DNA of 64,000 bases from Bacillota bacterium (GTDB lineage Bacteria > Bacillota_A > Clostridia > Lachnospirales > Lachnospiraceae). How positions within the stretch are numbered: position 1 is the stretch's first letter; each line of letters starts with the position of its first letter. Location of the stretch: contig JAEYMU010000030.1 of NCBI GenBank assembly GCA_023407175.1, positions 1 to 64,000 on the forward strand. The letters are read 5' to 3'. Position numbers and translations under genes: made by a program. Below are positions 1 through 9,794 of the stretch, one piece after another. The notes under the pieces were generated by a model. It had not been told where the DNA came from, searched no databases, and saw only the letters and a program-made list of their open reading frames with translations.

Positions 1-435
1 ATCAAACTCTCATGTTTAAGTTTTTGATCCAGTCAGATAAACATTGGCTAATTAAATAGCAATCCTGTTATCTTTACTGTTTTTGTGGTGTATCTGTTTC
101 CAGATACGAGTTCGTAAGAGATCAACCACTTCAAAAAGTTTCCTTTTTTCATCAGTCGATTCTTATCATGAAAATCTATTTTTGGAAACCAAAGGCTTCC
201 AAAGTTTTTAGAATTTTCAGGGTTGTTTTACTGTTCAATTATCAAGGTTCTATTTGTTGTACAGCCGTTTTTATTGTTTCTCTTTTGCGCCGCCAACTTT
301 TTTAGTTTACCACAGCTGATTTATTATGTCAACTACTTTTTTATTTTATTTTTCATTTTTCGTAGTTGTTCATCAACGGTGGAGTTCCATTCTACAATCC
401 TGGTCGAAAAATGTCAAGCACAAAATAACATATTT
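1..435. other. AT-rich stretch without a supportable gene
   Basis: No start with a ribosome binding site opens a convincing frame here. On the minus strand one frame stays open from 227 to a TAG at 48-50 (about 59 codons), but it has no upstream ATG. A neighbouring frame ending near 56 also reads well for about 36 codons. Together they could be an eroded gene end or chance. A short hairpin (GTATCTG/CAGATAC, 91-108) has no U-run. The stretch lies downstream of the PH-domain gene and may hold its transcript end. Confidence 0.4.
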
Positions 436-816
436 TTAATTTATTTCTTCCAGCTCTTTTTCATCCAAATCCTCTGCATCTATATTCAGAGCATGGATCG
501 ATCTTCTTTTTCTTCTCGCTTCCTCCGAAAACTGCATAATAAAATCCTTAATTTCACTTGCACGCCGAATATGCCAGAGGGTAAGCTCCGGGTGCGTCGT
601 ATCTCCGGTATAGCAGGTAATGGTACCTATTTTGAACATCCGCTCCGACAGGCTGCGGGTCAAACGTACATCCTGTATTTTGTACATATAGGCATCATCT
701 TCCGTAATATTCAAAAAACCGGAAGTAATGGTAATTTTCTCTTCCCCGACAAAATACTTCGTAAAAGTAAATGGTAAACCAAAAAACTTTATTCGTTTTC
801 TTTCGTTAAAGCTCAT
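436..816 (-). CDS. PH-domain (bPH2-like) protein
   Basis: This 126-residue protein has no signal peptide or membrane segment. The stretch KYFVGEEKITITSGFLN followed by DVRLTRSLSERMF resembles the bacterial pleckstrin-homology fold (YdbS/YdbT-type bPH domains), which is usually membrane-associated. The C-terminus (residues ~95-126) is highly charged and probably helical. I chose the ATG at 816 because GGGGAG lies 4-5 bases before it; a further ATG 12 bases upstream has a poorly placed site. It lies 24 bp after a lipoprotein gene on the same strand and probably shares its transcript. The domain call is by pattern and the substrate is unknown. Confidence 0.7.
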   Translation of the reverse strand: MSFNERKRIKFFGLPFTFTKYFVGEEKITITSGFLNITEDDAYMYKIQDVRLTRSLSERMFKIGTITCYTGDTTHPELTLWHIRRASEIKDFIMQFSEEARRKRRSIHALNIDAEDLDEKELEEIN

Positions 817-840
817 AACACTCCCCATCCTTATCCTAAT

Positions 841-1548
841 TTATTTTAATTTCACTGTTGTAGATTTCTCACCATTCGTTACAACCAGCTCCATACTTGA
901 GACCTTTGTGCTACTGGGTACCTCGAAAATCAATAGGGCCTTTTTCGTCTCACCCGCGTCAAAACTCATTTTAATATACTTTAAATCATTCTCAAGAAAA
1001 GTCAGCAGGCGCTGTGTATCATCCGCCGTTGAATTGATGTAAAGCTTATACTCAATATCCGTGTCCTTAATCAGGTTCAGAACTTGTTTTTCCTTCGATG
1101 CATTCTCAATTTCAAATGTAATCACCAATAATTTATGGTTTTCACTCGGATTCAATTCGAAATATTCATTGCTGGAATAGGTATTCATAAACTCATATGA
1201 TTTATAATTAATCTGAAAATCGGAAGCACCTATTACCTGTGTAAGCGAGTATAAATTAGAGGATGGATTAATTGCACCGCCAGAGGGCTCCGACTCTCCT
1301 GATGTATTACCAGAGCTATCGTTAGCGGGTACCTGTGTGATATCCCCTGCTATGTCCTCAGAATTATTGTCTTCGCTTTCATCCGAAGAAACAAGCTCCT
1401 GATCATAGTCATTATCATTCTCTAAAATCACTCCCGCAACATATTCAGCTATTGCATCATTCTGTTCCTCTGTTATCGTATATTTCTTTACACATCCTGT
1501 TAATGAGAGCATTATAAAAATGATTATTGCATATTTTAACCGCTTCAT
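841..1548 (-). CDS. Secreted lipoprotein with DUF4352-like domain
   Basis: The 235-residue product starts with a lipoprotein signal peptide: basic MKRLK, a hydrophobic core, then the lipobox LTGC with Cys19 as the lipidated residue. Residues ~20-95 are a low-complexity Asp/Glu/Ser/Asn linker. The C-terminal ~130 residues form a beta-rich domain (LLVITFEIENASKEKQVLNL, then KALLIFEVP) of the DUF4352 type found in many Firmicute lipoproteins. It is probably tethered to the outer face of the membrane. A strong site (GGGGGAGTG) precedes the start. The linker style (DITQVP) resembles the spacer in the neighbouring histidine kinase. The partner is unknown. Confidence 0.75.
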   Translation of the reverse strand: MKRLKYAIIIFIMLSLTGCVKKYTITEEQNDAIAEYVAGVILENDNDYDQELVSSDESEDNNSEDIAGDITQVPANDSSGNTSGESEPSGGAINPSSNLYSLTQVIGASDFQINYKSYEFMNTYSSNEYFELNPSENHKLLVITFEIENASKEKQVLNLIKDTDIEYKLYINSTADDTQRLLTFLENDLKYIKMSFDAGETKKALLIFEVPSSTKVSSMELVVTNGEKSTTVKLK

Positions 1549-1688
1549 CAGTCACTCCCCCAGCCTTTTACTCTTAAGTTATCCCCTGAATTTACAGGGC
1601 TGTACAAGATACATCTTATCACTTTTTACTAATTTCAGCAATAAAAATTAATAAATACACAGAATACGATTAAAAATGTGTACAAAAA

Positions 1689-1723
1689 AACGGTTCTGCC
1701 TCCATCCGGGAAGCAGAACCGTT
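1689..1723 (-). terminator. Rho-independent terminator of the histidine kinase operon
   Basis: An 11-bp perfect stem (AACGGTTCTGC/GCAGAACCGTT) with a 13-base loop. Read on the minus strand it is followed by TTTTT. It lies 26 bp past the kinase stop. Confidence 0.85.
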
Positions 1724-1749
1724 CTATAGGAACTGGTACAGTATTCGGT

Positions 1750-3516
1750 TTATTGCGACTTTGTATCCAGCTCAAACCAGAATTCCACGCCAATATGCCG
1801 GTTGATCGCACCGCATTCCTTGTTGTGCGAATTCATAATTGCTTTTACAATCGACAAGCCAATGCCGCTGCCTCCATACTCCCTGGTTCTTGCCTTATCT
1901 ACTTTATAAAACTTTATCCATATCTTATCCAACTCATCCTCAGGAACATTATTTCCTGTATTAAATACAGCAACCCTGACGGTGTCTCCTCTGGGAATTA
2001 GCTTTATCTCTATAATTTTCTGCCCGCTGACATGATTTAAGGCGTTGCTGATATAGTTTGTCACTACCTGCTCAATCAGTAATTCATCCGCCCATACATA
2101 AATAGGCTCTTCCTGCTCAAAATACAGCGTTACTTCCTTTTGCTTAAACAAAATATCAGTTGCGCTTATTACAGATTTTATCAGTGAAACAATATCAAAG
2201 CGCTCAAAGTTCACCTGATTATTCCCAAATTCCAGTTCATTTAAGGTCAGAAGCTTTTTGACCATGTTATTCATCTTATTAGCTTCATCCATAATGACTT
2301 CACAGTAATAGTCTCTGCTTTCCTCATCCTCATTGATATTTTCCTTCAGGCCTTCTGCATAGCCCTGGATTAAGGCAATCGGTGTCTTTAGTTCATGGGA
2401 GACATTGGATAAAAACTCCTTACGCATCTCGTCGATTTCCGTTTTTTGCTGGATATCCGTCATGAGCTCATTGTTTGCCTGCTTCAGCTCCAGAATTGTA
2501 GTTTCCAGCTTATCTGACAGAGTGTTAATGCAATTGCCCAGCTCTCCTATTTCATCCTTTGATTTCACCTGATATTTTACTTCAAAATTCAAATCCGTCA
2601 TCTTTTTGGCGATTCCGGACATCACAAGAATCGGTTTGGTGAAACTCTTTGTTAATATGAACATGGCAATTGAACCAATGATGGCTGCAATTATTCCCAC
2701 ATAGGCAAGAAATTCATTGGCAATCTTGGCACTTTCCGTGATGCTTCCAATATTGGATTTGAGATTGATTATGATAGCTTCCTTATTTATACTAACTGTC
2801 TGGTCTCCCGGCTCCTTTACCGGAGGCTTTATTTCTCGTCCGGAATAATTGTTGGAAGCCTCTGCATCACCTTCTGAAGACGCACTTTCCTCTTCCGGTG
2901 CTTTGGTGATATCCTCGGCAGGCGTACTGTTTTCTTCCCCTGCTCCCGTATTATCTTCGTCAGCAGTTGAATCATCCTTTGGTGCTATGGTGACATTCGG
3001 TACGCTTCCGGTAATATCTTCGGCTGCATTCGTTTCTTCCGGAGTTGTCTCGATCACACCCCAGAAATTAATAAATTTAGAAGCCAGCTGTTTATCATAG
3101 CAGGTAAATATCTGATAATCCTCCTCATCCTCCAATACCTTCTTATCTGTGATATTGGGATTGTTAAAGCCAAAGGATTCTAATTCAATATTTTCCGCCC
3201 TTAATTTTTCCCGTTCTCCGATATTGACCGATTCGGGGAAAACCATTTCTCTTTTATAATTCAGCACATATACGTCCACATCGTATTTTGTCTCAAGCTT
3301 CTCTATTTGGCTGATATCCGCTTCGGAAAGATCATATTCATCACAGTTTGCATAGATTTCGGCCACCTTTTCATATGCCTCATGCAGATCCTCCTTTTTA
3401 TTATGCATATAATACTTTTCCAAAAACGCACTGTTAATAAACCATGTGATCAGAATCGTAATGATTACCATGATTGTCAGCATTAACGTTATTTTTGTAC
3501 GTATTGAATGCTTCAT
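1750..3516 (-). CDS. Membrane sensor histidine kinase (HAMP-HisKA-HATPase_c)
   Basis: This 588-residue sensor kinase has a first membrane helix at ~9-29, a large extracytoplasmic part (~30-265) and a second helix at ~268-290, followed by a HAMP linker. The phosphoacceptor His374 sits in the H-box VSHELKTP. Next come the N-box (NYISNALNH) and the G-boxes (FNTGNNVPEDELDKIW, GGSGIGLSIV). The sensor part carries an unusual Asp/Glu/Thr/Ser-rich spacer (~155-235) just before the membrane. Its ATG overlaps the stop of the response regulator gene (ATGA), so the two are co-translated and almost surely cognate. Layout matches PhoR/WalK-type kinases. The signal is unknown; cell-envelope stress is a guess from neighbours. 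Confidence 0.92.
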   Translation of the reverse strand: MKHSIRTKITLMLTIMVIITILITWFINSAFLEKYYMHNKKEDLHEAYEKVAEIYANCDEYDLSEADISQIEKLETKYDVDVYVLNYKREMVFPESVNIGEREKLRAENIELESFGFNNPNITDKKVLEDEEDYQIFTCYDKQLASKFINFWGVIETTPEETNAAEDITGSVPNVTIAPKDDSTADEDNTGAGEENSTPAEDITKAPEEESASSEGDAEASNNYSGREIKPPVKEPGDQTVSINKEAIIINLKSNIGSITESAKIANEFLAYVGIIAAIIGSIAMFILTKSFTKPILVMSGIAKKMTDLNFEVKYQVKSKDEIGELGNCINTLSDKLETTILELKQANNELMTDIQQKTEIDEMRKEFLSNVSHELKTPIALIQGYAEGLKENINEDEESRDYYCEVIMDEANKMNNMVKKLLTLNELEFGNNQVNFERFDIVSLIKSVISATDILFKQKEVTLYFEQEEPIYVWADELLIEQVVTNYISNALNHVSGQKIIEIKLIPRGDTVRVAVFNTGNNVPEDELDKIWIKFYKVDKARTREYGGSGIGLSIVKAIMNSHNKECGAINRHIGVEFWFELDTKSQ

Positions 3517-4190
3517 GCATCCACCTCAAATTTATACCCAAGTCCCCAAATTGTCTTTATATAATCACCTTTTGGTCCCATTTTACTTCTAAGCTTTTTT
3601 ACATGAGTATCAATGGTTCTGGCATCTCCGAAATAATCATAATTCCACACATTATTTAAAATCTTTTCTCTGGAAAGGGCTACTCCCTGATTTGTAACAA
3701 AATAGGTTAAGAGTTCAAATTCTTTAAAGCTCAATTCAACCTCGGCCCCATCAATTTTTACCTGATGTGCCGATTTATCAAGCACAATGCCGCCTACCTC
3801 GACTAATTCCTCTTCCGTCACCATAGTACGGCGCAGCACCGCTTCTACTCTGGCAACAAGTATCTTAGGACTGAAGGGTTTGGATATGTATTCATCCACA
3901 CCCAGATCAAAGCCAAGAAGCTCGTCCTTTTCATCCCCCTTTGCCGTCAGCATAATAATCGGGACCTTGGAATACTGTCTGATTTCCCTGCATACCTGCC
4001 AGCCATCCAGCTTGGGCATCATCACATCCAATATGATCAGGGCAATATCCTTTTTTGCAAAGAAGATGTCAATTGCCTGCTCTCCATTCTCAGCTTCAAT
4101 AACTTCATAGTCCTTACGCATCAAAAAATCCTTAACCAGCTTTCTCATTCTGCTTTCATCATCTACTACCAGAACCTTGAGCTTTTCCAT
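3513..4190 (-). CDS. OmpR/PhoB-family response regulator
   Basis: The 225-residue product has an N-terminal receiver with the acidic pair D10/D11, phosphoacceptor D55 (LIILDVMMP) and the conserved Lys in MLTAKGDE. A C-terminal winged-helix DNA-binding domain ends in the family pattern RTIDTHVKKLRSKMG. The start at 4190 is set by GGAGGTG a few bases upstream; an in-frame ATG 45 bases further out lacks a site. Phosphotransfer from the adjoining HisKA kinase would switch DNA binding. The targets are not visible. Confidence 0.93.
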   Translation of the reverse strand: MEKLKVLVVDDESRMRKLVKDFLMRKDYEVIEAENGEQAIDIFFAKKDIALIILDVMMPKLDGWQVCREIRQYSKVPIIMLTAKGDEKDELLGFDLGVDEYISKPFSPKILVARVEAVLRRTMVTEEELVEVGGIVLDKSAHQVKIDGAEVELSFKEFELLTYFVTNQGVALSREKILNNVWNYDYFGDARTIDTHVKKLRSKMGPKGDYIKTIWGLGYKFEVDA

Positions 4191-4266
4191 AGGGCACCTC
4201 CATAATAATCTCATTTTTATACCCGTGCATATCACAAGCCCTGCTTGTGATACTGCTTTAATAGAG

Positions 4267-4293
4267 AGTTTGAAAGTGATTTTCTTTCAAACT
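4267..4293 (-). terminator. Hairpin between the 4.4-kb gene and the two-component operon
   Basis: A perfect 10-bp stem (AGTTTGAAAG/CTTTCAAACT) with a 7-base loop. The tail on the minus strand is only weakly U-rich, so it may be a weak terminator for the upstream gene. It lies in the interval that must hold the two-component promoter. Confidence 0.4.
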
Positions 4294-4381
4294 TTCACGT
4301 ATTATAACATTGAACTATGACCGAATTGTGAAAATTGCTTTACAAAAGCCTCAAATCGTAAGCATTTTAAAAAAACACCTG

Positions 4382-4924
4382 CTACTCTCCTGCTTCCTCA
4401 AGCACTTTCTCTCTTGCCTTCAATTCTTCTTCCCAGGCTGAATATTTATTTAGTATCTTTTTTTCATAATTTGTATATACACTCCGATCACTAAATATGG
4501 CAATGATCAGCATGCATAAAATGATGGCCAGTAAAAACAAGGATATTATCCTGGAATTACGAAGCTTAATCCGGTAATGGGCAAGCTGTTCCTGATTATC
4601 TTCGGCTCCGTTCTTTCTGGAGCTTATCAAAGAATTATGCTTTGCCTTATTTTTCTCAATCCTGATCCCTTCAAGGTTAGCCTTGCTGATGATCCCCTCT
4701 CTCAGGATTTTCTCCTGAAGCTCCTTTAAGAAGGCCAATCCGACCGCTGTTCTTAATGTATTCTGCTCCACCAGCCTGTGATAGGTTTTAACTGCCTCCG
4801 TATAGGCCTCCAAATCCGTATTGGCCCTGATATACTCTATTATTTCGGCCTCTTGCTTTGCAGCATAATAATCATCGATATCCGTAAAGACAAATCCGTC
4901 AATCCTATATTCCTTATCATTCAT
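4382..4924 (-). CDS. Unrecognised single-pass membrane protein
   Basis: I do not recognise this 180-residue protein. It is mostly helical and charged, with one membrane segment near the C-terminus (IISLFLLAIILCMLIIAIF). The N-terminal ~120 residues therefore lie on one side and a ~35-residue amphipathic, possibly coiled-coil tail (EEELKAREKVLEEAGE) on the other. The start at 4924 follows GGAG at good spacing. It lies 66 bp downstream of the CotH-like gene on the same strand, so co-transcription is likely. No catalytic motif is visible. Confidence 0.7.
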   Translation of the reverse strand: MNDKEYRIDGFVFTDIDDYYAAKQEAEIIEYIRANTDLEAYTEAVKTYHRLVEQNTLRTAVGLAFLKELQEKILREGIISKANLEGIRIEKNKAKHNSLISSRKNGAEDNQEQLAHYRIKLRNSRIISLFLLAIILCMLIIAIFSDRSVYTNYEKKILNKYSAWEEELKAREKVLEEAGE

Positions 4925-4990
4925 GATAATCTCCATTCCGCCACCAGCCCGTTAATTCGGTATCAGCACAAAAAGGCTGTTCTTATTTAT

Positions 4991-6532
4991 TTATTTATCG
5001 GAATAAAATTGGAATTGGTTAAATTCCAGGGGATTTAAAACAGCAATGTCCAAATTACCTGTATCGATCAGAGAAGCCGCGTCCTTTTGGCCTTCCTGTG
5101 TTGCCGGTATGCTCCCCTCCAATTGTCCCAGGATACTTTCTGCTCTTAAAACTCCAAATTTCTCAAGAACAGGCACGGCTGCCTCATACTGCTCTATCGT
5201 ATAAAATGAGGTCGGGTCATTCTCGACATAGGATTTTATCAAATGGTTCATAGCTGTTATTTTATCAGCGAATTTTCCACTACCCACATAATCCTCTGCC
5301 AGCTGCTTAAGATAATTATGATACAGTTTTTGATATTCACTAACCTCCAGAAGCTTTGACAGCATCGGCCGCTCATACATGCTGACACCGGAAAGCGGTG
5401 TATCAACCGGGTAATTAACGGCACTTTTCGTATCACCAGAATAATAACCGGCAAAAGCCAGATTAAGATCCCAGGGCAGCATGGTAAGCTGACCATCCTT
5501 TTCATATAGATAATAGTTGTGTCCCAGGCTGCCATAATAGCTATCAAAATTAACCAGAAAGGTTTGGGCGGCAAAATAGCGGAGTGTTGCATCGATATTT
5601 ATGTATTTATCCAAATCCGTGCTGTTGCTTAGATTTTTGATCGCCTCTATCACTCTGAGAAAATCCTCCTGTGTAGCATCAAATACAGCCGAATTAAAAA
5701 TTGCCGGATAGCTCGATACCTGATCGTCGATATAGCTTAGACCGACACCTTCGGAGGCGTTAGCGGCAGAAACACCATTTACTGAATCGATGATGTCGGT
5801 TAGATCCTCTACCTGCGCATCTCCGGTTTCCTCCGTACCATCCTCCAGCTCATCCTCCAGCCTGGCCAATTCATCCGCAGCACCGGCACCCCCGAATATT
5901 CCGTTCAGGTTTTCGCTTTCCGGCTTATATAACTGTCCATAATCCTCTCCATAGACACGGCTGGCATAGGATTCCTCCACTGCTTCCAGTGCCAGATAAA
6001 GTCCGCAGTCTATCCCGTTACGCTTTATCTGTGCAAAAGAATGAAGGGGTACGGCAACCTTTGCCGCTTCAAAGATTTCATAGGACATAAACTCTCGCAT
6101 ATAGGAGGCATCCGACATCGTATTATTAAGAACCAGCTTGTCCAGTCCATGGAAGGTCTGACCTTTCACATAATGGTCAAATTCCAGCTTGAAGCTGTAT
6201 CGCTGCGATCCCAATGCCTTCACCTGCTGCAGACTGGCATTTCCCTTCGGTCTGATTCCCACATTATTGATCCGCTCACCGTCTAGAATAACATCACATC
6301 TGACATATTGCTCCTTGGAAGCATTGATCAGCATTTCTTCCCAGACAGCATCATCAATGATAATATCGATGGTCATAACAGATGACTCATCAAAATATTT
6401 CCCATACTCCGGCACGGTTGCCGTTTCTTTACCCTTGGAGGGCTTAATGCAGAATAAAATCAGCAGGAAAAGCCCCAGAGCCACAAACAATAATATAGTT
6501 ATCATATATTTCACATGTTTTCTTACCTTCAT
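4991..6532 (-). CDS. CotH-family secreted or membrane-anchored kinase
   Basis: This 513-residue protein begins with an uncleaved or cleaved hydrophobic helix (YMITILLFVALGLFLLILFC), so it acts outside the membrane. The core has the CotH pattern: RPKGNAS, FHGLDKLVLNN, a YLALEAVEESY stretch, then NFDSYYGSLGHNYYLYE and LTMLPWDLNLAF, which holds the metal/ATP-binding Asp region of this atypical kinase fold. In Bacillus, CotH phosphorylates Ser-rich coat proteins CotB and CotG; not every CotH paralogue is sporulation-related. An acidic insert (~220-265) is unusual. GGAG precedes the ATG at 6532; an ATG at 6544 is the alternative. Confidence 0.85.
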   Translation of the reverse strand: MKVRKHVKYMITILLFVALGLFLLILFCIKPSKGKETATVPEYGKYFDESSVMTIDIIIDDAVWEEMLINASKEQYVRCDVILDGERINNVGIRPKGNASLQQVKALGSQRYSFKLEFDHYVKGQTFHGLDKLVLNNTMSDASYMREFMSYEIFEAAKVAVPLHSFAQIKRNGIDCGLYLALEAVEESYASRVYGEDYGQLYKPESENLNGIFGGAGAADELARLEDELEDGTEETGDAQVEDLTDIIDSVNGVSAANASEGVGLSYIDDQVSSYPAIFNSAVFDATQEDFLRVIEAIKNLSNSTDLDKYINIDATLRYFAAQTFLVNFDSYYGSLGHNYYLYEKDGQLTMLPWDLNLAFAGYYSGDTKSAVNYPVDTPLSGVSMYERPMLSKLLEVSEYQKLYHNYLKQLAEDYVGSGKFADKITAMNHLIKSYVENDPTSFYTIEQYEAAVPVLEKFGVLRAESILGQLEGSIPATQEGQKDAASLIDTGNLDIAVLNPLEFNQFQFYSDK

Positions 6533-6637
6533 GAATAACTCCATTTCAATGCTTCCCTTTTTTACTTACCGACATGATCATATCATCTAATTATGAATGA
6601 TTTGTGAAATGGAATACAGCGCAGAATTATTTTTATT

Positions 6638-7504
6638 CTATGGTTTGTCCAGCGGTATGGCCGTATACTCATAGCATGCTCCAATTATTTTATAGCCAAT
6701 TTTCTCATAGGCTCTCGCTGACAGGGGATTCTGCTTATCTACAAACAGCGAACAGAATTCATTTCCCTGAGCCAGCAGCTCCTTGCTCAAATAATAAATA
6801 TTGGCAGCCGCAAAGCCCTTTCCCCTATACTCTTCAGGGGTATAGATATAGGTTATCGTAGTCCCATGAGCCAGCTTTCTCGCTGCAATTGCCATGGAAA
6901 CCACTTTTCTCTCCTCATTCTCATAAAAATGTATCTTGCCCTCTTTTATTTGCTTTTCCGCCTTTTGCAAGGCAGCCTCATAGTCTATCTCACTGGTCAA
7001 CGCTTCCACCTGAAACTCAATCATCCATTCTGCCACCAGTTTGGCTTCCTCCGGCAATGCCGGCCGATAGGTGCCCTCCGCCGGTTTAAGCTCCATCAGC
7101 TCACGAAGCTCCAGGATATCCATTCCCATCTTCTGGGTAAAGCCGCAGTCAATATGCTTTTTATACTGCTCCATAAAGCCTTGGCATACTATCTGCTCTG
7201 CTACAATTCCATGAATGATAATCAGCCTGCTGCCGAAATAATCAGCCAGGGCTGCGGAGGCCAAAGTCGTATTCTCCTGCTTCACCGTATAAATCAGCAA
7301 ATCGTACGGGACAATATTGCAGAATAAAAGTATCGTATCCGTCTCCTCTATTACGGCGCCAAAAATATTTTTTTCCGTTTCCTCCAACTGGCTGTTTTGC
7401 CATGCGACATAGAGTAATAGCTGACTGGCTGTTTCTTTCTCGAGCAGAAGTGCTTCATATGTCTCTAAAAATGTACGTGCACTCTTATACTCTTGTATTC
7501 TCAT
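6638..7504 (-). CDS. GNAT-family N-acetyltransferase
   Basis: The 288-residue protein has an N-terminal ~130-residue region of unknown role and a C-terminal acetyltransferase domain. In that domain the acetyl-CoA loop is visible as TPEEYRGKGFAAANIYYL (the R/Q-x-x-G-x-G/A signature) and the late strand as NPLSARAYEKIGYK, the usual GNAT ending. The domain order matches predicted GNATs of Firmicutes that act on small molecules. The substrate cannot be read from sequence. It is monocistronic by position, 93 bp upstream of the CotH-like gene. Confidence 0.85.
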   Translation of the reverse strand: MRIQEYKSARTFLETYEALLLEKETASQLLLYVAWQNSQLEETEKNIFGAVIEETDTILLFCNIVPYDLLIYTVKQENTTLASAALADYFGSRLIIIHGIVAEQIVCQGFMEQYKKHIDCGFTQKMGMDILELRELMELKPAEGTYRPALPEEAKLVAEWMIEFQVEALTSEIDYEAALQKAEKQIKEGKIHFYENEERKVVSMAIAARKLAHGTTITYIYTPEEYRGKGFAAANIYYLSKELLAQGNEFCSLFVDKQNPLSARAYEKIGYKIIGACYEYTAIPLDKP

Positions 7505-7889
7505 CCTATCACCTACCTTCTGTCGATTTTTTATTTCCTAATATACGTTCATAACAAGGCTTCAGGACCTTATACTAATAATTTCCCCTGAATTTTCTGC
7601 TTTAAACTTCGTAATTGACAGGAAGGAAAAATAATTTGACGATCTTATCAGGTACTTGCCTTGCCAAAGACATCAGCTTGCCGGAAAAATGGGTATAAAA
7701 ATAACACACCCTAAAGTGTGCTGCAATATCATCCTGTATTGTTTTCACGAAAGGCTATAAGACGGCATTGCAAATAAGCGTTTCCCCTGTGTGCATAAAA
7801 ATCACTTTGCACGTAAATATTATAATGGATATTTTACCAATTAGCAACTATAATCTCTCTTATATAGATTAATCTAAGGAGGTTCCCGC
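7505..7889. other. Divergent promoter interval
   Basis: This interval separates the minus-strand GNAT gene from the plus-strand YitT gene and must carry both promoters. It holds two TATAAT-like boxes on the plus strand (7821-7826 and 7849-7854), without strong -35 partners, and a small hairpin (CACACCCTAAAGTGTG, near 7707). I see no gene or known riboswitch in it. Confidence 0.4.
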
Positions 7890-8753
7890 ATGGAACAGAA
7901 AATAGAGCTTAAATGGCAGTTAAAGGATTATCTTTTGATTACGGCAGGAATTCTGCTGGTGGTAATCGGTGTCTATTTTTTCAAATTCCCCAATAAATTT
8001 TCCATCGGGGGCGTTACCGGTGCGGCAATTATTCTTAGTAACGTGCTTAATGGCAGTGTCAGCTCCGGGACTATCGTTCTCATTATAAATGCCATCTTAT
8101 TAATCGTCGGATATCTGGTTCTTGGGAAAAGCTTCGGCAACCGTACTGCTTACGGCAGTATCCTGCTGTCTGTAACCTTAAAGCTTCTTGAAATCATATG
8201 TCCCATGGACAAGCCGCTCACCAACCAGCCCTCCCTGGAGCTGGCCTTTGCTGTCATTTTACCCTCCATCGGTTCAGCCATCCTGTTCAATATCGGAGCC
8301 TCCAGCGGCGGTACGGATGTTATTGCCATGCTGCTTAAGAAATATACCAATACCAATATCGGACGTGCTCTTTTGATCAGTGATTTTTTTCTAACTGTGC
8401 TTACCTTCCCAGTATTTGGTATCACAATCGGACTATTTTCCATTATGGGACTGTTTTTAAAGTCAACCCTGGTGGATACCATTATAGAGAATTTGAACTT
8501 GAATAAATATTTTACGATTATCTGTGAAAATCCGAATCCAATCTGTGATTATATTACCGATTATATTCATAGAAGTGCTACCCTGATCGATGCAAGGGGG
8601 GCCTTTTCCGATAAGGATAAGAAGATTATTATCACGGTAATGAACCGGCATCAGGCCGTTCTATTAAGGAAATTCATCAAGCAGACAGAACCCGATGCCT
8701 TCCTTCTGATTACTAACACCAGCGAAATTATAGGACGCGGCTTCCGCATTTGA
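7890..8753 (+). CDS. YitT-family membrane protein (first of two)
   Basis: The 287-residue protein has about five or six membrane helices in the first ~200 residues (YitT/DUF161, including the family pattern GASSGGTDVIAMLL). It ends in a soluble DUF2179 domain (~205-287, IITVMNRHQAVLLRKFIKQT). The family is thought to transport small solutes or ions; function is not settled. An excellent AAGGAGG lies 8 bases before the ATG. A paralogue lies at 17050-17910. Confidence 0.9.
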   Translation: MEQKIELKWQLKDYLLITAGILLVVIGVYFFKFPNKFSIGGVTGAAIILSNVLNGSVSSGTIVLIINAILLIVGYLVLGKSFGNRTAYGSILLSVTLKLLEIICPMDKPLTNQPSLELAFAVILPSIGSAILFNIGASSGGTDVIAMLLKKYTNTNIGRALLISDFFLTVLTFPVFGITIGLFSIMGLFLKSTLVDTIIENLNLNKYFTIICENPNPICDYITDYIHRSATLIDARGAFSDKDKKIIITVMNRHQAVLLRKFIKQTEPDAFLLITNTSEIIGRGFRI

Positions 8754-8844
8754 TTGTATCCCCCTGCATATAATTAATATCAGGTAATTGCGAAACAATA
8801 TATTCCCGGGCACTATAGGTTTCATTCTATGGAGGTATCTTACA

Positions 8845-9657
8845 ATGGATTTAACGAATAGTCTTGATACGGCACTCTCGGAACACCGGTTCTGGCTTCA
8901 GATCATGGGAGATCATGCACGCTTTATTTTCTATTCCCTGTCTCCCACCGAGTCAGAATACATATTAACCGCACAGAGCTTTATTATTCTTTTTGATCAG
9001 CTTTTGCATCAAACCGAGGCACTCTCGTCCTCAACCGAATTGGAAGAATTGAACCGGAAGGCCTATGAGGCGGTTTACCGTTTCAGGGAACTTAAGATCG
9101 AATTACTATCCATGTCGATAAACTCCGACCTGAAATCCCAGCTTTCATCCTCCCTATATAACGATATGTTAAATGAGCTTGAGGAATATTTATCTATTCT
9201 AAATTCTCTGATGCAGGGCCATAGCCCTTTGTTTCATCCCCTTCATTACCATCTCCTTTGGCTGGGCGATGCCATAGGTCATTCCGCCTGGATCAAAGCC
9301 AGTCTGGATCTGGTGGAAAAAGATTTAAAGCGGCAGGCCGATCAGTATGAACAGCAGTTTGATGATTTGAATTTTAAGGCACTCACTCTGAACGGGTATT
9401 TAAGAACGGGCCTAAGTCATTTTGCCGCTCTGGACCGGCTGAATGAACAGGTCTGGTCTCATATAAATAGTTTTATGGAGTTTCTTGAGAATATTCGCGA
9501 CCGCAGAACAGATAACAAGGTCCTTGGTACTCTGCTTCCCCTCATGGCGGATCATATGCTGCGAGAGGAATGCTATTATCTGCAAAAGCTTACCCAAAGC
9601 ACGGATAATGTCCGCAAACCCGACTGCGATCCTATCAGTCCCCGTCTTGAAGTTTAG
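8845..9657 (+). CDS. DUF2935 helical protein
   Basis: The 270-residue all-helical protein matches the DUF2935 family, two repeated four-helix-like units. Spaced His/Glu residues (SEHRFWLQIMGDHARF near the start and ADHMLREECYYL near the end) suggest a ferritin-like or metal-binding core. Its role is unknown. The start at 8845 follows GGAGGT by 8 bases. It is 91 bp after the YitT gene and 137 bp before rubrerythrin on the same strand. The company of a di-iron protein fits a metal or oxidative-stress role, but that is inference. Confidence 0.8.
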   Translation: MDLTNSLDTALSEHRFWLQIMGDHARFIFYSLSPTESEYILTAQSFIILFDQLLHQTEALSSSTELEELNRKAYEAVYRFRELKIELLSMSINSDLKSQLSSSLYNDMLNELEEYLSILNSLMQGHSPLFHPLHYHLLWLGDAIGHSAWIKASLDLVEKDLKRQADQYEQQFDDLNFKALTLNGYLRTGLSHFAALDRLNEQVWSHINSFMEFLENIRDRRTDNKVLGTLLPLMADHMLREECYYLQKLTQSTDNVRKPDCDPISPRLEV

Positions 9658-9794
9658 ACAATCTCTCATATTTATCATGAATCTTTCATATGATATTGTG
9701 AAAATAAAGAACAATTTTCACACCCTGATTAGAAAGCCGCCAAAGGCGGCGCAGGGGAGCCAGAATGAAAATTGTACATCCTTTAGGAGGTATC

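Noticed and set aside
223..777. A 184-codon plus-strand frame
   Set aside because: It mostly overlaps the minus-strand PH-domain gene, has no ribosome site and an unlikely Phe/Leu-rich composition.
5257..5592. A 111-codon minus-strand frame inside the CotH-like gene
   Set aside because: It is a shadow in another frame of the intact CotH-like gene and has no start site of its own.
7505..7889. A riboswitch before the YitT gene
   Set aside because: The interval has one small hairpin but no conserved riboswitch core that I recognise.
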